The translations under genes and the position numbers were made by a program. Under the pieces are notes generated by a model. The model had not been told where the DNA came from and made no database searches. It saw only the letters and a program-made list of their open reading frames with translations. From assembly GCA_022315425.1 (NCBI GenBank), contig JAIUPT010000020.1:310001-374000 (forward strand): 64,000 nt of DNA. Direction: 5' to 3'. Below, piece by piece: positions 47,432 to 57,311 of the stretch (position 1 is its first letter; every line of letters starts with the position of its first letter). The DNA comes from Pseudevernia furfuracea. Taxonomy: Eukaryota > Ascomycota > Lecanoromycetes > Lecanorales > Parmeliaceae.

Positions 47432-48526
47432 ATGGTCAAAGAAGAACGTCCACTCTCAATAGTCAGATTTCTTGGCGAGGCCTTAGTCCTGAACCCTATT
47501 GCAAGCACATCAACACCAGAAGTAAACCAAACCGACAATGGAAGAACCTCAGAAGAAGTCACAATCTTCGACCGCATCTTCCTACCAATACTAACAAGAA
47601 ATGGCATTTCAATCACAGACCATGACAGGGAAGAGATGGAACTGCGTGGTTTACCAACCATTTCAGAATCGCGTCTCGCAGCGGCAAGGCAGAGCCAAGC
47701 ACGGCAGAGGTATGGACGGTTGAGAGAGATACGTCTAGCGCTGGGACCAGTGCGGTGGCTCTTGGACGAAGCCATGCGCTTCGCAGAGCCCGATTCGTAC
47801 GTCAGCGACCCCGGCCTACCGACCGATGACCTCGGAGACCTGTCCTTCGAACTCCCGGATCTGGATTCCGTCTTCCCGTTCCCGTCATTCGAAACGTGGT
47901 CTCCCGAACCAGAAGACCTTCTCTCGGTGACTCCAGACCACGTACAGGAGCCGCGGGATACTGCGCAGACTGTCGGTACTGATGATGTGAGGTTTGGGAA
48001 TGAGCTGCGGGATACTGTGCAGACTGTCAGTAGTGACGATGCCCGATTTGGTAACGAGGGGTATCAGAGTTTGAGATCGAGTATTGGGGGAAGCGTGATG
48101 GAGGAGGGTGAGCGGGAGGATGGTGAGAGGTTGGAGGGTGAGAGGCTGGAGGGCGAGAGGCAGGAGGGTGAGGGGCTGGAGAGTGAGAGGGAGGATGGTG
48201 AGAGGGAGGATGGTGAGAGGCAGGAGGGTGAGGGGCTGGAGGGCGAGAGGCAGGAGGGTGAGGGGCTGGAGGGTGAGAGGGAGGATGGTGAGAGGGAGGA
48301 TGGTGAGAGGGAGGATGGTGAGAGGGAGGATGGTGAGAGGGAGGATGGTGAGAGGGAGGATGGTGAGAGGGAAGAGGGTGAGGGGCTGGAGGGCGAGAGG
48401 CAGGAGGGCGAAAGGCAGGAGGGTGAGAGGGAGGAGGGTGAGAGGGAGGATGGTGAGAGGGAGGATGGTGAGAGGCTGGAGGGTGAGAGGCTGGAGGGTG
48501 GGAGTGGAGAGGGGAAAGTGGAGTAG
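47432..48526 (+). CDS. Uncharacterised protein ending in 26 acidic/basic pentapeptide repeats
   Basis: A single-exon frame of 364 aa from an ATG at 47432 in an A-rich context (CCAAAATGG). Residues 1-~220 look like a folded or partly helical domain (FLGEALVLNP…IFDRIFLPILTRNGISITDHDREEMELRGLP) that I do not recognise. It contains two similar segments (EPRDTAQTVGTDDVRFGNE and ELRDTVQTVSSDDARFGNE, a ~57-bp duplication). The last ~135 residues are 26 units of G-E-R-x-[ED] (GERED, GERLE, GERQE, GEGLE), including six identical GERED in a row. There is no signal peptide or Kex2-type KR site. It may form a long charged helix. Two other frames across the repeat are also open because the unit is 15 bp, but only this one has a non-repetitive protein-like N-terminus. 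Confidence 0.65.
   Translation: MVKEERPLSIVRFLGEALVLNPIASTSTPEVNQTDNGRTSEEVTIFDRIFLPILTRNGISITDHDREEMELRGLPTISESRLAAARQSQARQRYGRLREIRLALGPVRWLLDEAMRFAEPDSYVSDPGLPTDDLGDLSFELPDLDSVFPFPSFETWSPEPEDLLSVTPDHVQEPRDTAQTVGTDDVRFGNELRDTVQTVSSDDARFGNEGYQSLRSSIGGSVMEEGEREDGERLEGERLEGERQEGEGLESEREDGEREDGERQEGEGLEGERQEGEGLEGEREDGEREDGEREDGEREDGEREDGEREDGEREEGEGLEGERQEGERQEGEREEGEREDGEREDGERLEGERLEGGSGEGKVE
48110..48499 (+). repeat. 15-bp coding minisatellite, 26 copies
   Basis: Units of GAGAGGGAGGATGGT and variants (TTGGAGGGT, CTGGAGGGC and CAGGAGGGT endings) run without interruption for 390 bp. The central block has six near-identical copies. Period 15 keeps the frame. Confidence 0.97.
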
Positions 48527-48870
48527 GAGAGTGACGAAAGAGGGGTTTTTGAGGGGGTCGTTTGGGCTTTTACAGGTTTGGGCGGATGATTTTCTACCTC
48601 GGGCGTTGGGCGTCAATGGTGAGATTCATATCGTATCAATCCTATTGTCCAACATTTATACTGCCAACCCTTTTTTAGACACGTATGCACGGTCATATTG
48701 AAAAAAGCGCGATGAGCCTGCTAACTCAATTGGACTCAAGGCTGGTAGGTGAATCACAGAATTTTCTCTGCTCTTAATGCAATTATCGGTATCAGGGAAA
48801 AATGCCAAGGCGTGTTAAACCTCTTTTACTCACAATATTTACCTCTGCTCTTGATGCCGTTTTTTATTTT

Positions 48871-48997
48871 AGAAGGAGCAGTCCACGATTTACATTGCAA
48901 AATGCCCACCTCCCGTTTACGTAGTAATTTATCTCAGAAGAAGCAGTCATAATTAATATTGCAAAACGCCTAGTTGGCCAAATCCCATTTACGCAAG
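48871..48997 (+). repeat. Degenerate ~65-bp tandem duplication upstream of the 49096 gene
   Basis: AGAAGGAGCAGTC…TTACATTGCAAAATGCC…CCGTTTACG at 48871 is repeated as AGAAGAAGCAGTC…TTAATATTGCAAAACGCC…CCATTTACG at 48936. A looser copy of the flanking CTCTGCTCTTRATGC motif occurs at 48768 and 48842. A related TTATATTGCAATATCC phrase lies near 50014, upstream of the next gene. The remainder of 48527-49095 holds no gene. Confidence 0.7.
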
Positions 48998-49095
48998 CAT
49001 TCTTACATCTCTATACTATTCATCTCAACTCCCTCTGGAAACCCCTCCCCTCTTCTACCCCTTTCCACCAACTCACGCTCCCACCCCGCCCAAAA

Positions 49096-49728
49096 ATGCG
49101 AGACTTCAGCCTCTACGGCGATGAATCCAGCTCCGAAACCCAAGCCGAACAACGCGCCATCCGCTCCTACAACCATTTCGCCGAGTGGAGAGTGCGCCAA
49201 GTCGACTTCCTCGGAAACGGCCGGCCCAAACCCATAACGCGGCGCCTCGAGTTCCGCGACCACCTCCCCGTTTCCATCGGCATCTACCCTTTCCACTGCG
49301 AGTCCACCCTGGTGAAGGTGAACCAGTTACAAGACATGCTCATTCAGGTGGGGTTCGCGCTCCGGGATATGCGCCGACGACTCGCGCGAAGAGAGGGCGA
49401 GGATGACGGGAAATTTCGGTATTTGGACGCGCATTATCAGAAATTCGTTCATTACCTCGGGCTCATGTGGGAACACTTGACGACGCCTGGGCGGCTGGAG
49501 TTGGGTACGCGAGACGCGGGGATATTGGTGAAGGCTGTAGAGATTACGGAGGAGATGGCGGAGTTTGTGAGGGAGATGGATGTTGATGGTGTGGAGTTCA
49601 GGAGCGAGGAGTGGAATTTACATGCGGAGATTTGGGCGGAGATGTTGATGGAGGACGAGGATTGGTTGCGTGAGGGGAATTGGAGGGAGCGGTTTTGTGG
49701 AATGATGCAAGGGACAGCTGAATTTTAG
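49096..49728 (+). CDS. Uncharacterised protein, 210 aa
   Basis: A single-exon frame that begins MRDFSLYGDESSSETQAEQ. It is rich in charged and aromatic residues and probably mostly helical (LVKVNQLQDMLIQVGFALRDMRRRLARRE, YLDAHYQKFVHYLGLMWEHL, VKAVEITEEMAEFVREM). It has no signal peptide, membrane segment or recognised domain. The first ~100 codons are GC-rich at third positions compared with the flanks, which supports coding. The function is unknown. It lies between two other lineage-specific genes with similar AT-rich upstream motifs. Confidence 0.6.
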   Translation: MRDFSLYGDESSSETQAEQRAIRSYNHFAEWRVRQVDFLGNGRPKPITRRLEFRDHLPVSIGIYPFHCESTLVKVNQLQDMLIQVGFALRDMRRRLARREGEDDGKFRYLDAHYQKFVHYLGLMWEHLTTPGRLELGTRDAGILVKAVEITEEMAEFVREMDVDGVEFRSEEWNLHAEIWAEMLMEDEDWLREGNWRERFCGMMQGTAEF

Positions 49729-50363
49729 TTCTTTCGGGGGACGGAAGTTGAAGTACGTCCTTCGTGTCTTCAGCCTCTCGTTGTCGTCGGATGTGTATAT
49801 GTTTTATAGGCGGAGAAGTAGTGATTAATTCAATTCACGATGTTGAACGCACGCGCCAAGGAGAATCAAGAATTGCCTGCATCCGGAGCAATACCGTGGT
49901 ACCATGACCAATTAATACGCTCAATTATGCAAGCTTGTACAGATGGAAGACAAAAGGCTCACTAGATTCTGCAAAGATTTAATGCCGTTATTCGTACCGA
50001 AAAAAAGGCCAAGATTTATATTGCAATATCCTTTCCTATAAGTTCCCACCTGCACACCGCATCTTTATTATCTTCTTCCTACTACACTCTACCAGTCATA
50101 TCAGCTCCATTCATCTAACTACCCCTTGGAACGACTTACTCTTCACGGTTCTCCGGTCTCCTTCCAGTTTCCAATTCAGCAACCAAGGTGTCTCAGAATC
50201 AGAAGTTATCATACCAAGTCCAGTACTAGATGAAGCCCATGGGTATCAACGATACCTATAACGTGCCCATATCCGATGATGGCGCAGAGGAGATGAGGCA
50301 AGCAGCCACAAAAGACCTCTCGACTCTTCCAGCCATGCTCCATCAACTGGCCGTTGGCTCAAC
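49729..50363. other. Intergenic, with a possible upstream ORF
   Basis: An ATG at 50230 opens a 59-residue frame (MKPMGINDTYNVPISDDG…) that overlaps the start of the 50364 gene in another frame and stops at 50409. It is either a uORF or a first exon whose splice I cannot find. Nothing else is seen. Confidence 0.4.
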
Positions 50364-50975
50364 ATGGGAGAGATGGCAGAGAAGAGCATGGCGGAGTATC
50401 AGCTTTTAGATTCCGCTGCACAATCCATCGAGATATTGAAAGCATTGAATATTAGGGACAGAGATCTGTTGCAGGAAGAAGCCAACGGAAGGAAGAAGGA
50501 AGAGGCACCTGGGGTGCTGAAGGCGATCAAGTACAGAGTATATCCGCAAGAGATTCAAAAGACCAGGGACGAGTGGCGGGATTTGAGGGAACGTGGCTGC
50601 CCCATTCGTTGTGTGGAAGATTGCATGCCGAGAATAAATGAAGCGGCTTATTTGGACCACCCTGCGTCACCGTACAACATCGTTTTCGAACTCAACGATA
50701 TGGAGTGCGTCATGAGTAAGGTGCGAGCTACAGCTATGCAGTTGCAGACGGATAATCCAGACGGCCACTGGGCTATTGAGCTCCTCAACTTTTACTCGGA
50801 TGGCTGGTTGGTTTATCTCGCTGACGTCTATTCGACTTTTCTCGACTATTGGCTTGAGTGTTGTTTTGATGAGAAGAAGAAGGCTGCGAAGCAGAGAGCT
50901 GAGGTAGCGAGGAAGATTGTCGAAGAGGTCGAAAAGGAGAGGGAGCAGATGTCTGCATTTAGATGGCACTATTGA
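50364..50975 (+). CDS. Uncharacterised protein, 203 aa
   Basis: A single-exon frame starting MGEMAEKSMAEYQLLDSA. It is largely helical by eye, with a basic/acidic C-terminal coiled-coil-like stretch (EKKKAAKQRAEVARKIVEEVEKEREQM) ending FRWHY. The central part contains SPYNIVFELNDMECVMSKV and WLVYLADVYSTFLDYWLECC. No recognised domain or targeting signal. The start is uncertain because an earlier overlapping frame begins at 50230. Function unknown. Confidence 0.55.
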   Translation: MGEMAEKSMAEYQLLDSAAQSIEILKALNIRDRDLLQEEANGRKKEEAPGVLKAIKYRVYPQEIQKTRDEWRDLRERGCPIRCVEDCMPRINEAAYLDHPASPYNIVFELNDMECVMSKVRATAMQLQTDNPDGHWAIELLNFYSDGWLVYLADVYSTFLDYWLECCFDEKKKAAKQRAEVARKIVEEVEKEREQMSAFRWHY

Positions 50976-52270
50976 TGAGTGGGCCTGAATGGTTAGTCGG
51001 TAGATATTTGTAGAGTCATAAGAGATTAATTCGTAAACCAGTACCACAAAATTGCGCATCCTTTTTTCTTGAAAATCGGTTCTGAACTGATGAATCAATG
51101 AAGCACACACTTCTCCCTTCAGCCTCTACTCTTGGCTGCTATCTAGCCCCAACAGTCATATCCTTTTGAGGAGCTATTCAGACCGTCACCGCCGCTAGCG
51201 ACGTTTCCGGTATTGAGAAAGCCTTCTGTGCTTGCCACATCAGCCGTGTCAAATTCTCTATCAAGTTCATTAGAGACATTGAGCATGGTGTGTATGACTT
51301 GCAGTGCTGTCCTCAGGATGAATATAGAGTACAGGTGCAAAAGAGAGTAGGCGAGGCTGCGCGCGCTAGCTGAGGACCTTGTAGACGAGGATGAGAATCC
51401 GAACACCGATCTCAGCTCGACCAGGTTGACACAAACAGTAGTAACAAAGGGGAAAGAAAGACATAGCGATCTATCGATGGTGTCGACAAAGTTCGACGGT
51501 CCCTTCACCCCGGGCTAGGATGGGGTTGAGGCACGGTTTTCTTGGCGGGGTATCGGGGGCACCCCGGCTACCCCGGTGGACCTGAATACCCCTGAGCGAC
51601 CCCTCTAACTTTTGATATTATGTATCGCGATTTAGATAAAATAGGGCGTAAAATACGATACTGTAGCTTATTTTAGAGTGTGAGGTGAAACATCTTATTT
51701 TATTTTATCGATTGTAAGTTGTTTACAAAATCATACCCCAGCAGCATGGCAAATTACCGATTCATACCCTTTGTCTTGGTGGAGGGCGAGGAGGGGTATC
51801 CATGAATTTGTAAGGATTCAACCTTAGGTTATGGGGTATGGATTAGTAATTTGCCCGCACAATAAGCCACGTCAAGAAAAAGCCTTTGTCCCAGCTTCTG
51901 CGACTTACAGTCAAACAAAGCATGATGCCTCTCAATTGCAGACAATGAGATGGTGCAGAAGTTCTTACTTGAGCAATATGCCCTCACCGGATATGGAACA
52001 TTCTGTCAGACTGCAACATGCCGCAAACGAATACCGCATTTTCCCTTCCTTTTGTCTGCCCTTGCTTATTGTACGATTGCCTGTCAATCAGGCGTTCCTT
52101 TGTCATTCTGAAAGCAGCCTTCGTGACAGCTGGCGGAATTAGAACATGGAATTGGATTTCCGTTTCGATCGAATGGGTCATATTTTAACGCGTACGACAG
52201 TATCTCACCTTTAAATCCCGAATAAAAACTTTTTCTCAATCATCTTGGGCACGAATGTGATCGAGTGAAA
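50976..52270. other. 1.3 kb without a confident gene; inverted repeat inside
   Basis: A 121-codon minus frame at 51143-51508 is Ser/Leu-rich without a domain. From ~51510 the sequence turns from G/C-rich (GGGTATCGGGGGCACCCCGG) to very AT-rich, and contains the inverted repeat annotated at 51748-51855. The stretch may be an old non-coding insertion. Confidence 0.4.
51748..51855. repeat. 22-bp imperfect inverted repeat
   Basis: GGCAAATTACCGATTCATAC at 51748 is answered by GTATGGATTAGTAATTTGCC at about 51835-51854. These are reverse complements with about three mismatches, separated by ~65 bp. It could be a transposon remnant or a hairpin. Confidence 0.7.
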
Positions 52271-54479
52271 ATGTCTACAGAAAAGCGAAAGCATAGCGGT
52301 GATAAGGTTGCCGAAGGCACTAACGATCCTCACTCTGCTTCTCCGCAGAAGAAATCGCGAGAGTCCTCAATCTTTGAAGTCGACGAAAAAGGAAAACGCA
52401 TAAAACCTGTTGTGGTCCGGGACGGTACTTACAAATCAACCTCTGCTTCCTCGCAGCCATTCCGGCTACATGTCAACTGATCTTTGTCTTAGAGGGTGTC
52501 AGACCATCCAATCGAAACAAACGACCCACTGTCGGACACCTACGACCTGGAAAAGTACCCACTCCACACTCTCCGAACTCCTTTCCTTATTCTGGCCCGC
52601 CGGAACAATTCGACGTCATCCCTGGTCTACTAGATGCAATTCCTCTAGCTGATGGTGAAACGTCATATTGGAAGGCCGAGCATGCTGCTTTCATCAAGTC
52701 AGCCGCTGGTCTTGACAATGCGAATTGGATTGGCAAGCGGCCACTTGGTTCAGGGACTTTTGGGACAGCAGGTCTTTGGGAACTGCGGGACGACAACAAC
52801 GTCGTAACTAAGGCACTTTCACATTTTCCATTTTATTCCGTTACACGGCTAACAGACAATACAGCAAATCGTGATCAAAGAGAGCAAAAAAGTACCAGTC
52901 GAAAGTCGTTGGACAGGGGAAGTGCCTGAGGAGGTCCTAATGATGCGTAGGATGAACAATACCGACTGTCAGGCTGTACCCAGGCTGATAGACTACAAAC
53001 GATATATGCATGCCAAAAAACACCGCATATATATGGAATTTTGTCCCTATAGTGATTTAGCAACTCTCGGTCTCAATTACAAAAGATTCAGGTTCGTAAA
53101 CCCTTGTTCTCAAGTTTTTTTGCATCCGCCTGATAAAACAAGGGCCTATTTGCCTGAACCATTTCTATGGTACACTTTCAACAACCTTGTTCATGTAGCA
53201 GTAGCGATGAAGAATGGGCCGGGAGATAGCTATTGGGGTTATCAACTTGTACACAGGGACCTGAAGCCCGCAAATAGTGAGTCTTTCCAATCCGACTACC
53301 CTGGTTGGAGTTAAACACTAAACAATGCGGACAGTATTTCTAGGCCTCGAGGACAAGGATAGTGGATTTCCATCATACCCAGTCGCCAAGACTGGAGATT
53401 GGGGCCTTGCCAGTAAAGTCAAACCTAATGACCTCAGAAATCCGATTGCACTTTGGGGTGCCGGAACTGAATCATATTACGCCCCAGTGAGTATTGTTCA
53501 AATAGATTTTGGCGAGTCACTAATTTCGTCAAAGGAGCAAAGATTTCCCCACTCAGGAGATGCCCTTAAAGCCCAAGCAGCGAGGCATCTCGATGGGACA
53601 GCTCCATTACCAACGCTATCCTCGCACACCAACGTATGGGGTATTGGCGCAATCATGTTTGAACTGCTGACACACGAGGCCGTCGCCTACTACTTGAATG
53701 ATGACGAATGGACTCTCACCGACATTCCAAACGTCCGCAACCCAAAATACAGCAGCGCTCTTACAGAGCTGATTAAGCTTTGTCTTATGCCAGAGCCACG
53801 GCATCGTCCGAGCATCGAAGAGCTTGAACTCAAGATTGGTGCAAGGTGTCAGAGCATAACAGATGAGCATGCTGCTAATCCAAGCCTACATGAACAAGGT
53901 CGTCTTTACTACAAAGGTAGCGAGATCAATCAAATGCCGCTAGAGAGTTACAATTGCTGGAAACCTGTCATGGAGGATGTGCCAAGGCCATCGTTGGCCC
54001 CAGATCCAAGAGAACCCAAGAATCCTTTCACTGATAACATATCATATCCATCATTTCCCACGTCAGAACTGGATAGTCCTGATGAGGAAGGAGGAGAGGT
54101 GAAAGATGACAATGACGACGATAACGACGGCGATGACGATAATGAAACACCCAAGGGCCTAGAGGGCGCTGGCGTTGGAAATCCCGTTGTTATATCGGAC
54201 TTTCCTTCAAACGGTTCTAAAGGCAATAAAGCTGAGAATCCTATCGTCATATCTGACAGCGATGAGGAGGACAGGTCAGGCGTGAGGGGCGAGAGGAACG
54301 AGTCCAATGAAGGTGACGAAAATGATGACAGAGAAGAAAGTAGTCGGGCAAATGAAGGTGACGAGAGCCATGGGAGCAATGGGAGCGAGGAGGAGAGATC
54401 ATGGGAAGAAGGTTCCGACGATAGTGACGACAGCGATGTGAGGCGCCGGATGGCCATAAAAAAAGTACCAGGTACTTGA
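52271..54479 (+). CDS. Protein kinase-like protein with acidic tail
   Basis: Six exons: 52271..52424, 52493..52803, 52865..53091, 53143..53276, 53335..53486, 53535..54479 (1923 nt, 640 aa, frame closed). Kinase motifs are the glycine loop GKRPLGSGTFG at ~132-142, lysine K160 in IVIKES, HRDLKPANI at 268, DWG at 297-299 instead of DFG, and YYAPEQRF formed across the last intron. DWG is also the natural form in casein kinase 2, so this need not be inactive. The C-lobe is followed by an acidic Asp/Ser-rich tail with two NP[IV]VISD motifs (GNPVVISDF and ENPIVISDS), probable SUMO-interaction-like V-I-S-D sequences. It belongs to the expanded, poorly studied fungal kinases. Introns 3 and 5 are multiples of three with no stop. 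Confidence 0.8.
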
Positions 54480-55065
54480 GCACGGTAGATGGGAGTAAGG
54501 AGCCACCATTCACTAGCGGAAAGAAGCTCAGAATTTTGTGTAGCCTGGTCGCCGGAAGGCGAGGTAATCTCCAGTGAGGAAAACAAGGTTCAGTCTGTAA
54601 TCAATGTGTTCAAAAGATATACCAAGTAGCGCATTTTCTGTTATTGCTCAGCCTGGTCTTTGCTTCCCTTTGGACTGCCCAGGGGCTGTGTCACGTCTTC
54701 GAACGACCAAGGGTTTCTGCCCCTGACTGTGAAATCTAGATTGAAATCAACACCTATCTTATAGAATTTCAAACCTTGTTAGGTGGTGCTATCTAGTGTA
54801 TATCACAGCGGCGATGTTCGAAGACAAACCAACATTCATGACCCTACCTTCACCGGAAAGCGACGCAGCATGAGAAGCCTTAAGACACAGTAAGTGATAT
54901 TGTCATTTTCATTAGCTACTACTAAACGCTCCCTGTATATAGAGAAGTGCACTCGTGGTCCCTAACGCCAAAGCCTAACGGACTCAAGCCGGGCATCCCC
55001 ATGAAAACAGGACCCGACGTCTATCTCCATGCTTCAGCAACCGCATTGCCTCATACATATCTCCC
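54480..55065. other. Intergenic, nothing seen
   Basis: Short frames only. It lies between the kinase gene and the UstYa-like fragment. Confidence 0.4.
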
Positions 55066-55491
55066 TTGCCAATCTGCCTCCCAGGCTCCCGATCCCCCTC
55101 CAATAACATCAACCCATCTGTAAAGAAAAGTACTCCGACCACACTACTACGCCGCCCTCAACGGGAGTATTCCTGCCTTCCCCAAACGGGCGTCGGAACC
55201 CTCTCTCAGGAGGAACAATTCATGCTACAGCACGGAACCATCGCCCACTGTTTCGACTATGTACGGCAGGGTATCATGTGTGCCGGCGATCTGATTATTG
55301 AATCTGCGACGGAGTTCTCAGAGAAATGGCTCGAAAGTGTCAGCGAGGGGATAGTTCGTGAGAAATACAGGGGACAAAGGCCGGTTCTTGTAGATAGGTG
55401 GGGGTCCAAGCATCAGTGTTGGAGGTTCGATGAGGCCTGGGATTGGACGTTTGGAGATAGGGTTCCTGCTGGTTCTGGTGCCGTGTTGTAG
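55066..55491 (+). pseudogene. UstYa/DUF3328-like C-terminal fragment
   Basis: The open frame contains HCFDYVRQGIMCAGDLIIES, then VDRWGSKHQCWRFDEAWDW. These match the second half of the UstYa/DUF3328 oxidase family (HC-x-D-Y-x-R-Q-x-I-M-C and V-D-G-W-G-x-x-H-Q-C). The family's N-terminal transmembrane segment and the first HxxHC motif are not found in any frame upstream. The only in-frame ATG near the domain is at 55222. UstYa-type proteins oxidise peptides in ustiloxin-like pathways. Here no partner gene or precursor is visible. It is most likely a truncated relic, or a C-terminal exon whose upstream exons I could not find. Confidence 0.55.
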
Positions 55492-57311
55492 AGTGTGCGG
55501 GGTGCTGTTTTGTCTCGGTCTCTTGGATGTAGGTATGCTTTGGTAGTTCTGAGAATGTATGTTAGCGTTCAATTAGTGCTGGCAATTGAACCTGAGCGGG
55601 ATGAAGACAAGGATGAACCTCGATCTATCCAGTCACTTAATGGCGTCAATAACAGCAGAGATGCCAAATCGCCAGGTCGATCTTGCCATAGCTGTAGAGT
55701 TTAGAGGACTCAGAGGAAGTTTGGATCTTTTTGAGGCTTGTGGCTGGGGCTGTATAGAAGCGTCCGTCACCGCGGTAATGGCGTGTCAAGACGACTATTC
55801 GCCCTGCAGAGAAAGGAACATGTTTGTTTTGAGCATAAAAGAGTAAAGCTCTGGCTCGTATCGAAAAGTATCAGTTGATATTAGACTTAAGCGTGAAGTT
55901 GTAGCCACCTATAAGGTACCTTCCCAAAGTCCTGGACCGAAATTAGGTTTCTTAAAGTTTGATACCAAGAGCCGGACGAAATGCAAAACGCCTTGGATGC
56001 CCCTGTTGGCAGAGCAGCCTTCTTCTCTTCTTGCTCTTCAGCAGAGCTCCTCTATCTAGAGCACTCTACTCCAGAACTCTTCATCGTGTTCTGTTACTAT
56101 TAGCGGTATCTCTGTGAGCAGCGCAGCTTCACCCTCCACTCCTACTACCATGCCCACTGGCCCGCCACGCTGTGCTTGACGCGTTGTCATGCTAGATGTA
56201 CGTGCTGCAGCATCACCGGTTTGATCAGCGTTCTCAAAGGTTGTCAGAATGGGCAACTTCTCATGGATCAGCATGTTCTCTCTGATCTGTCAAGGCTCTA
56301 TCTACTCAAACGTTCTGTCATCCGTTTCCAATGACACAGGCTACGACAATTGTCATGACATACTCTACACTATGAAGCACTCTATCTGTAGTTGTAGTAC
56401 ACTGTCAAATCTTCATTGAGAATAGACCCATCTCTCTTCTTGAAGCCCTTTGACGGCTGCACTCATCTATTGTAGCGGACTTTGATACGTAGGAGTAGCT
56501 CATGGGCAAGAAGCTTTTCCTGCAACTCCTCCGTCTTCTATGCACTTCATGCATACTCAGAATGGGAGTCTTCATCTTTTTTTGTCTCTACTGTCTATTG
56601 CAAGGTTGTCTTCTACCGAAAATTTCTGCTATGTACGGCGTCAGCGAAAATCTTGCCAAGCTTCATGTACGATTTAGCTGCCACTCCTTGGGCAGGTGCA
56701 CGTGGGACAAGGGCGCCGAGATCGGTACCGCTGGTCGCAGCGGTTCGTTACCTGCAGGTGCAATAACTCAACGTCAATTCAGACGACATCTGTTTACTTT
56801 TCTGCAAATTCTCGTCACATTCCACCGCTCTTTACTTTCCAACCTCGAATGCTTCCTCTGATGCATCCAGTGGACAACTCGAGCTGCTCTGGTGCCAAGA
56901 GACTTCACGAAGTTGTCCTAGCAGCTCCCCAACGTCTTGGCACACAGGGCTGCCCAACAGAACTTGAACGAAAGCTCATGATGCTGCGAGGGCTCTGGTG
57001 GGGGTTAAAAGGCGGCACGGCTGGGCCTGATAATTCGGAGGCATATCTACAAGTTCAATATGGCCGATGATCATCATCATACCTGCACCTTGCGTCCCAG
57101 GCTGTCCTGATGCTGCTGGCACAATTCGGAGGCGCCAAGGTCTTGCCACGATACTAACCTCTGGGACTAGTAAAACAGCGAGTGAGCAAGTTTGAGAGGG
57201 TTCTCAGGTATAAGTATGGGGGTTTTTTCCTCCCAAATCCTTTCTCTTTTTCTTTTTCTCCTCCAACAAACGCGCACACTACCACATCTTTCACATCCAC
57301 AAAACATCACA
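55492..57311. other. 1.8 kb without a confident gene
   Basis: Several short frames (55495-55846, 56056-56274 minus, 56482-57070) have no domains and overlap. The final ~100 bases before 57312 are a CT-rich tract (CTTTTTCTTTTTCTCCTCC) followed by CACATCCACAAAACATCACA, a typical fungal transcription start and leader for the next gene. Confidence 0.45.

Noticed and set aside
47432..48526. Repeat protein as a ustiloxin-like peptide precursor paired with the UstYa fragment
   Set aside because: No signal peptide, no Kex2-type KR sites between units, and the UstYa piece is truncated and 7 kb away.
47885..48616. 243-codon minus frame and 197-codon plus frame (48108-48701) over the minisatellite
   Set aside because: They are open only because the 15-bp repeat has no stop in any frame. 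They lack a protein-like non-repetitive part.
51143..51508. 121-codon minus frame
   Set aside because: Ser/Leu-rich without domain or intron support. Could be real, but nothing distinguishes it from chance.
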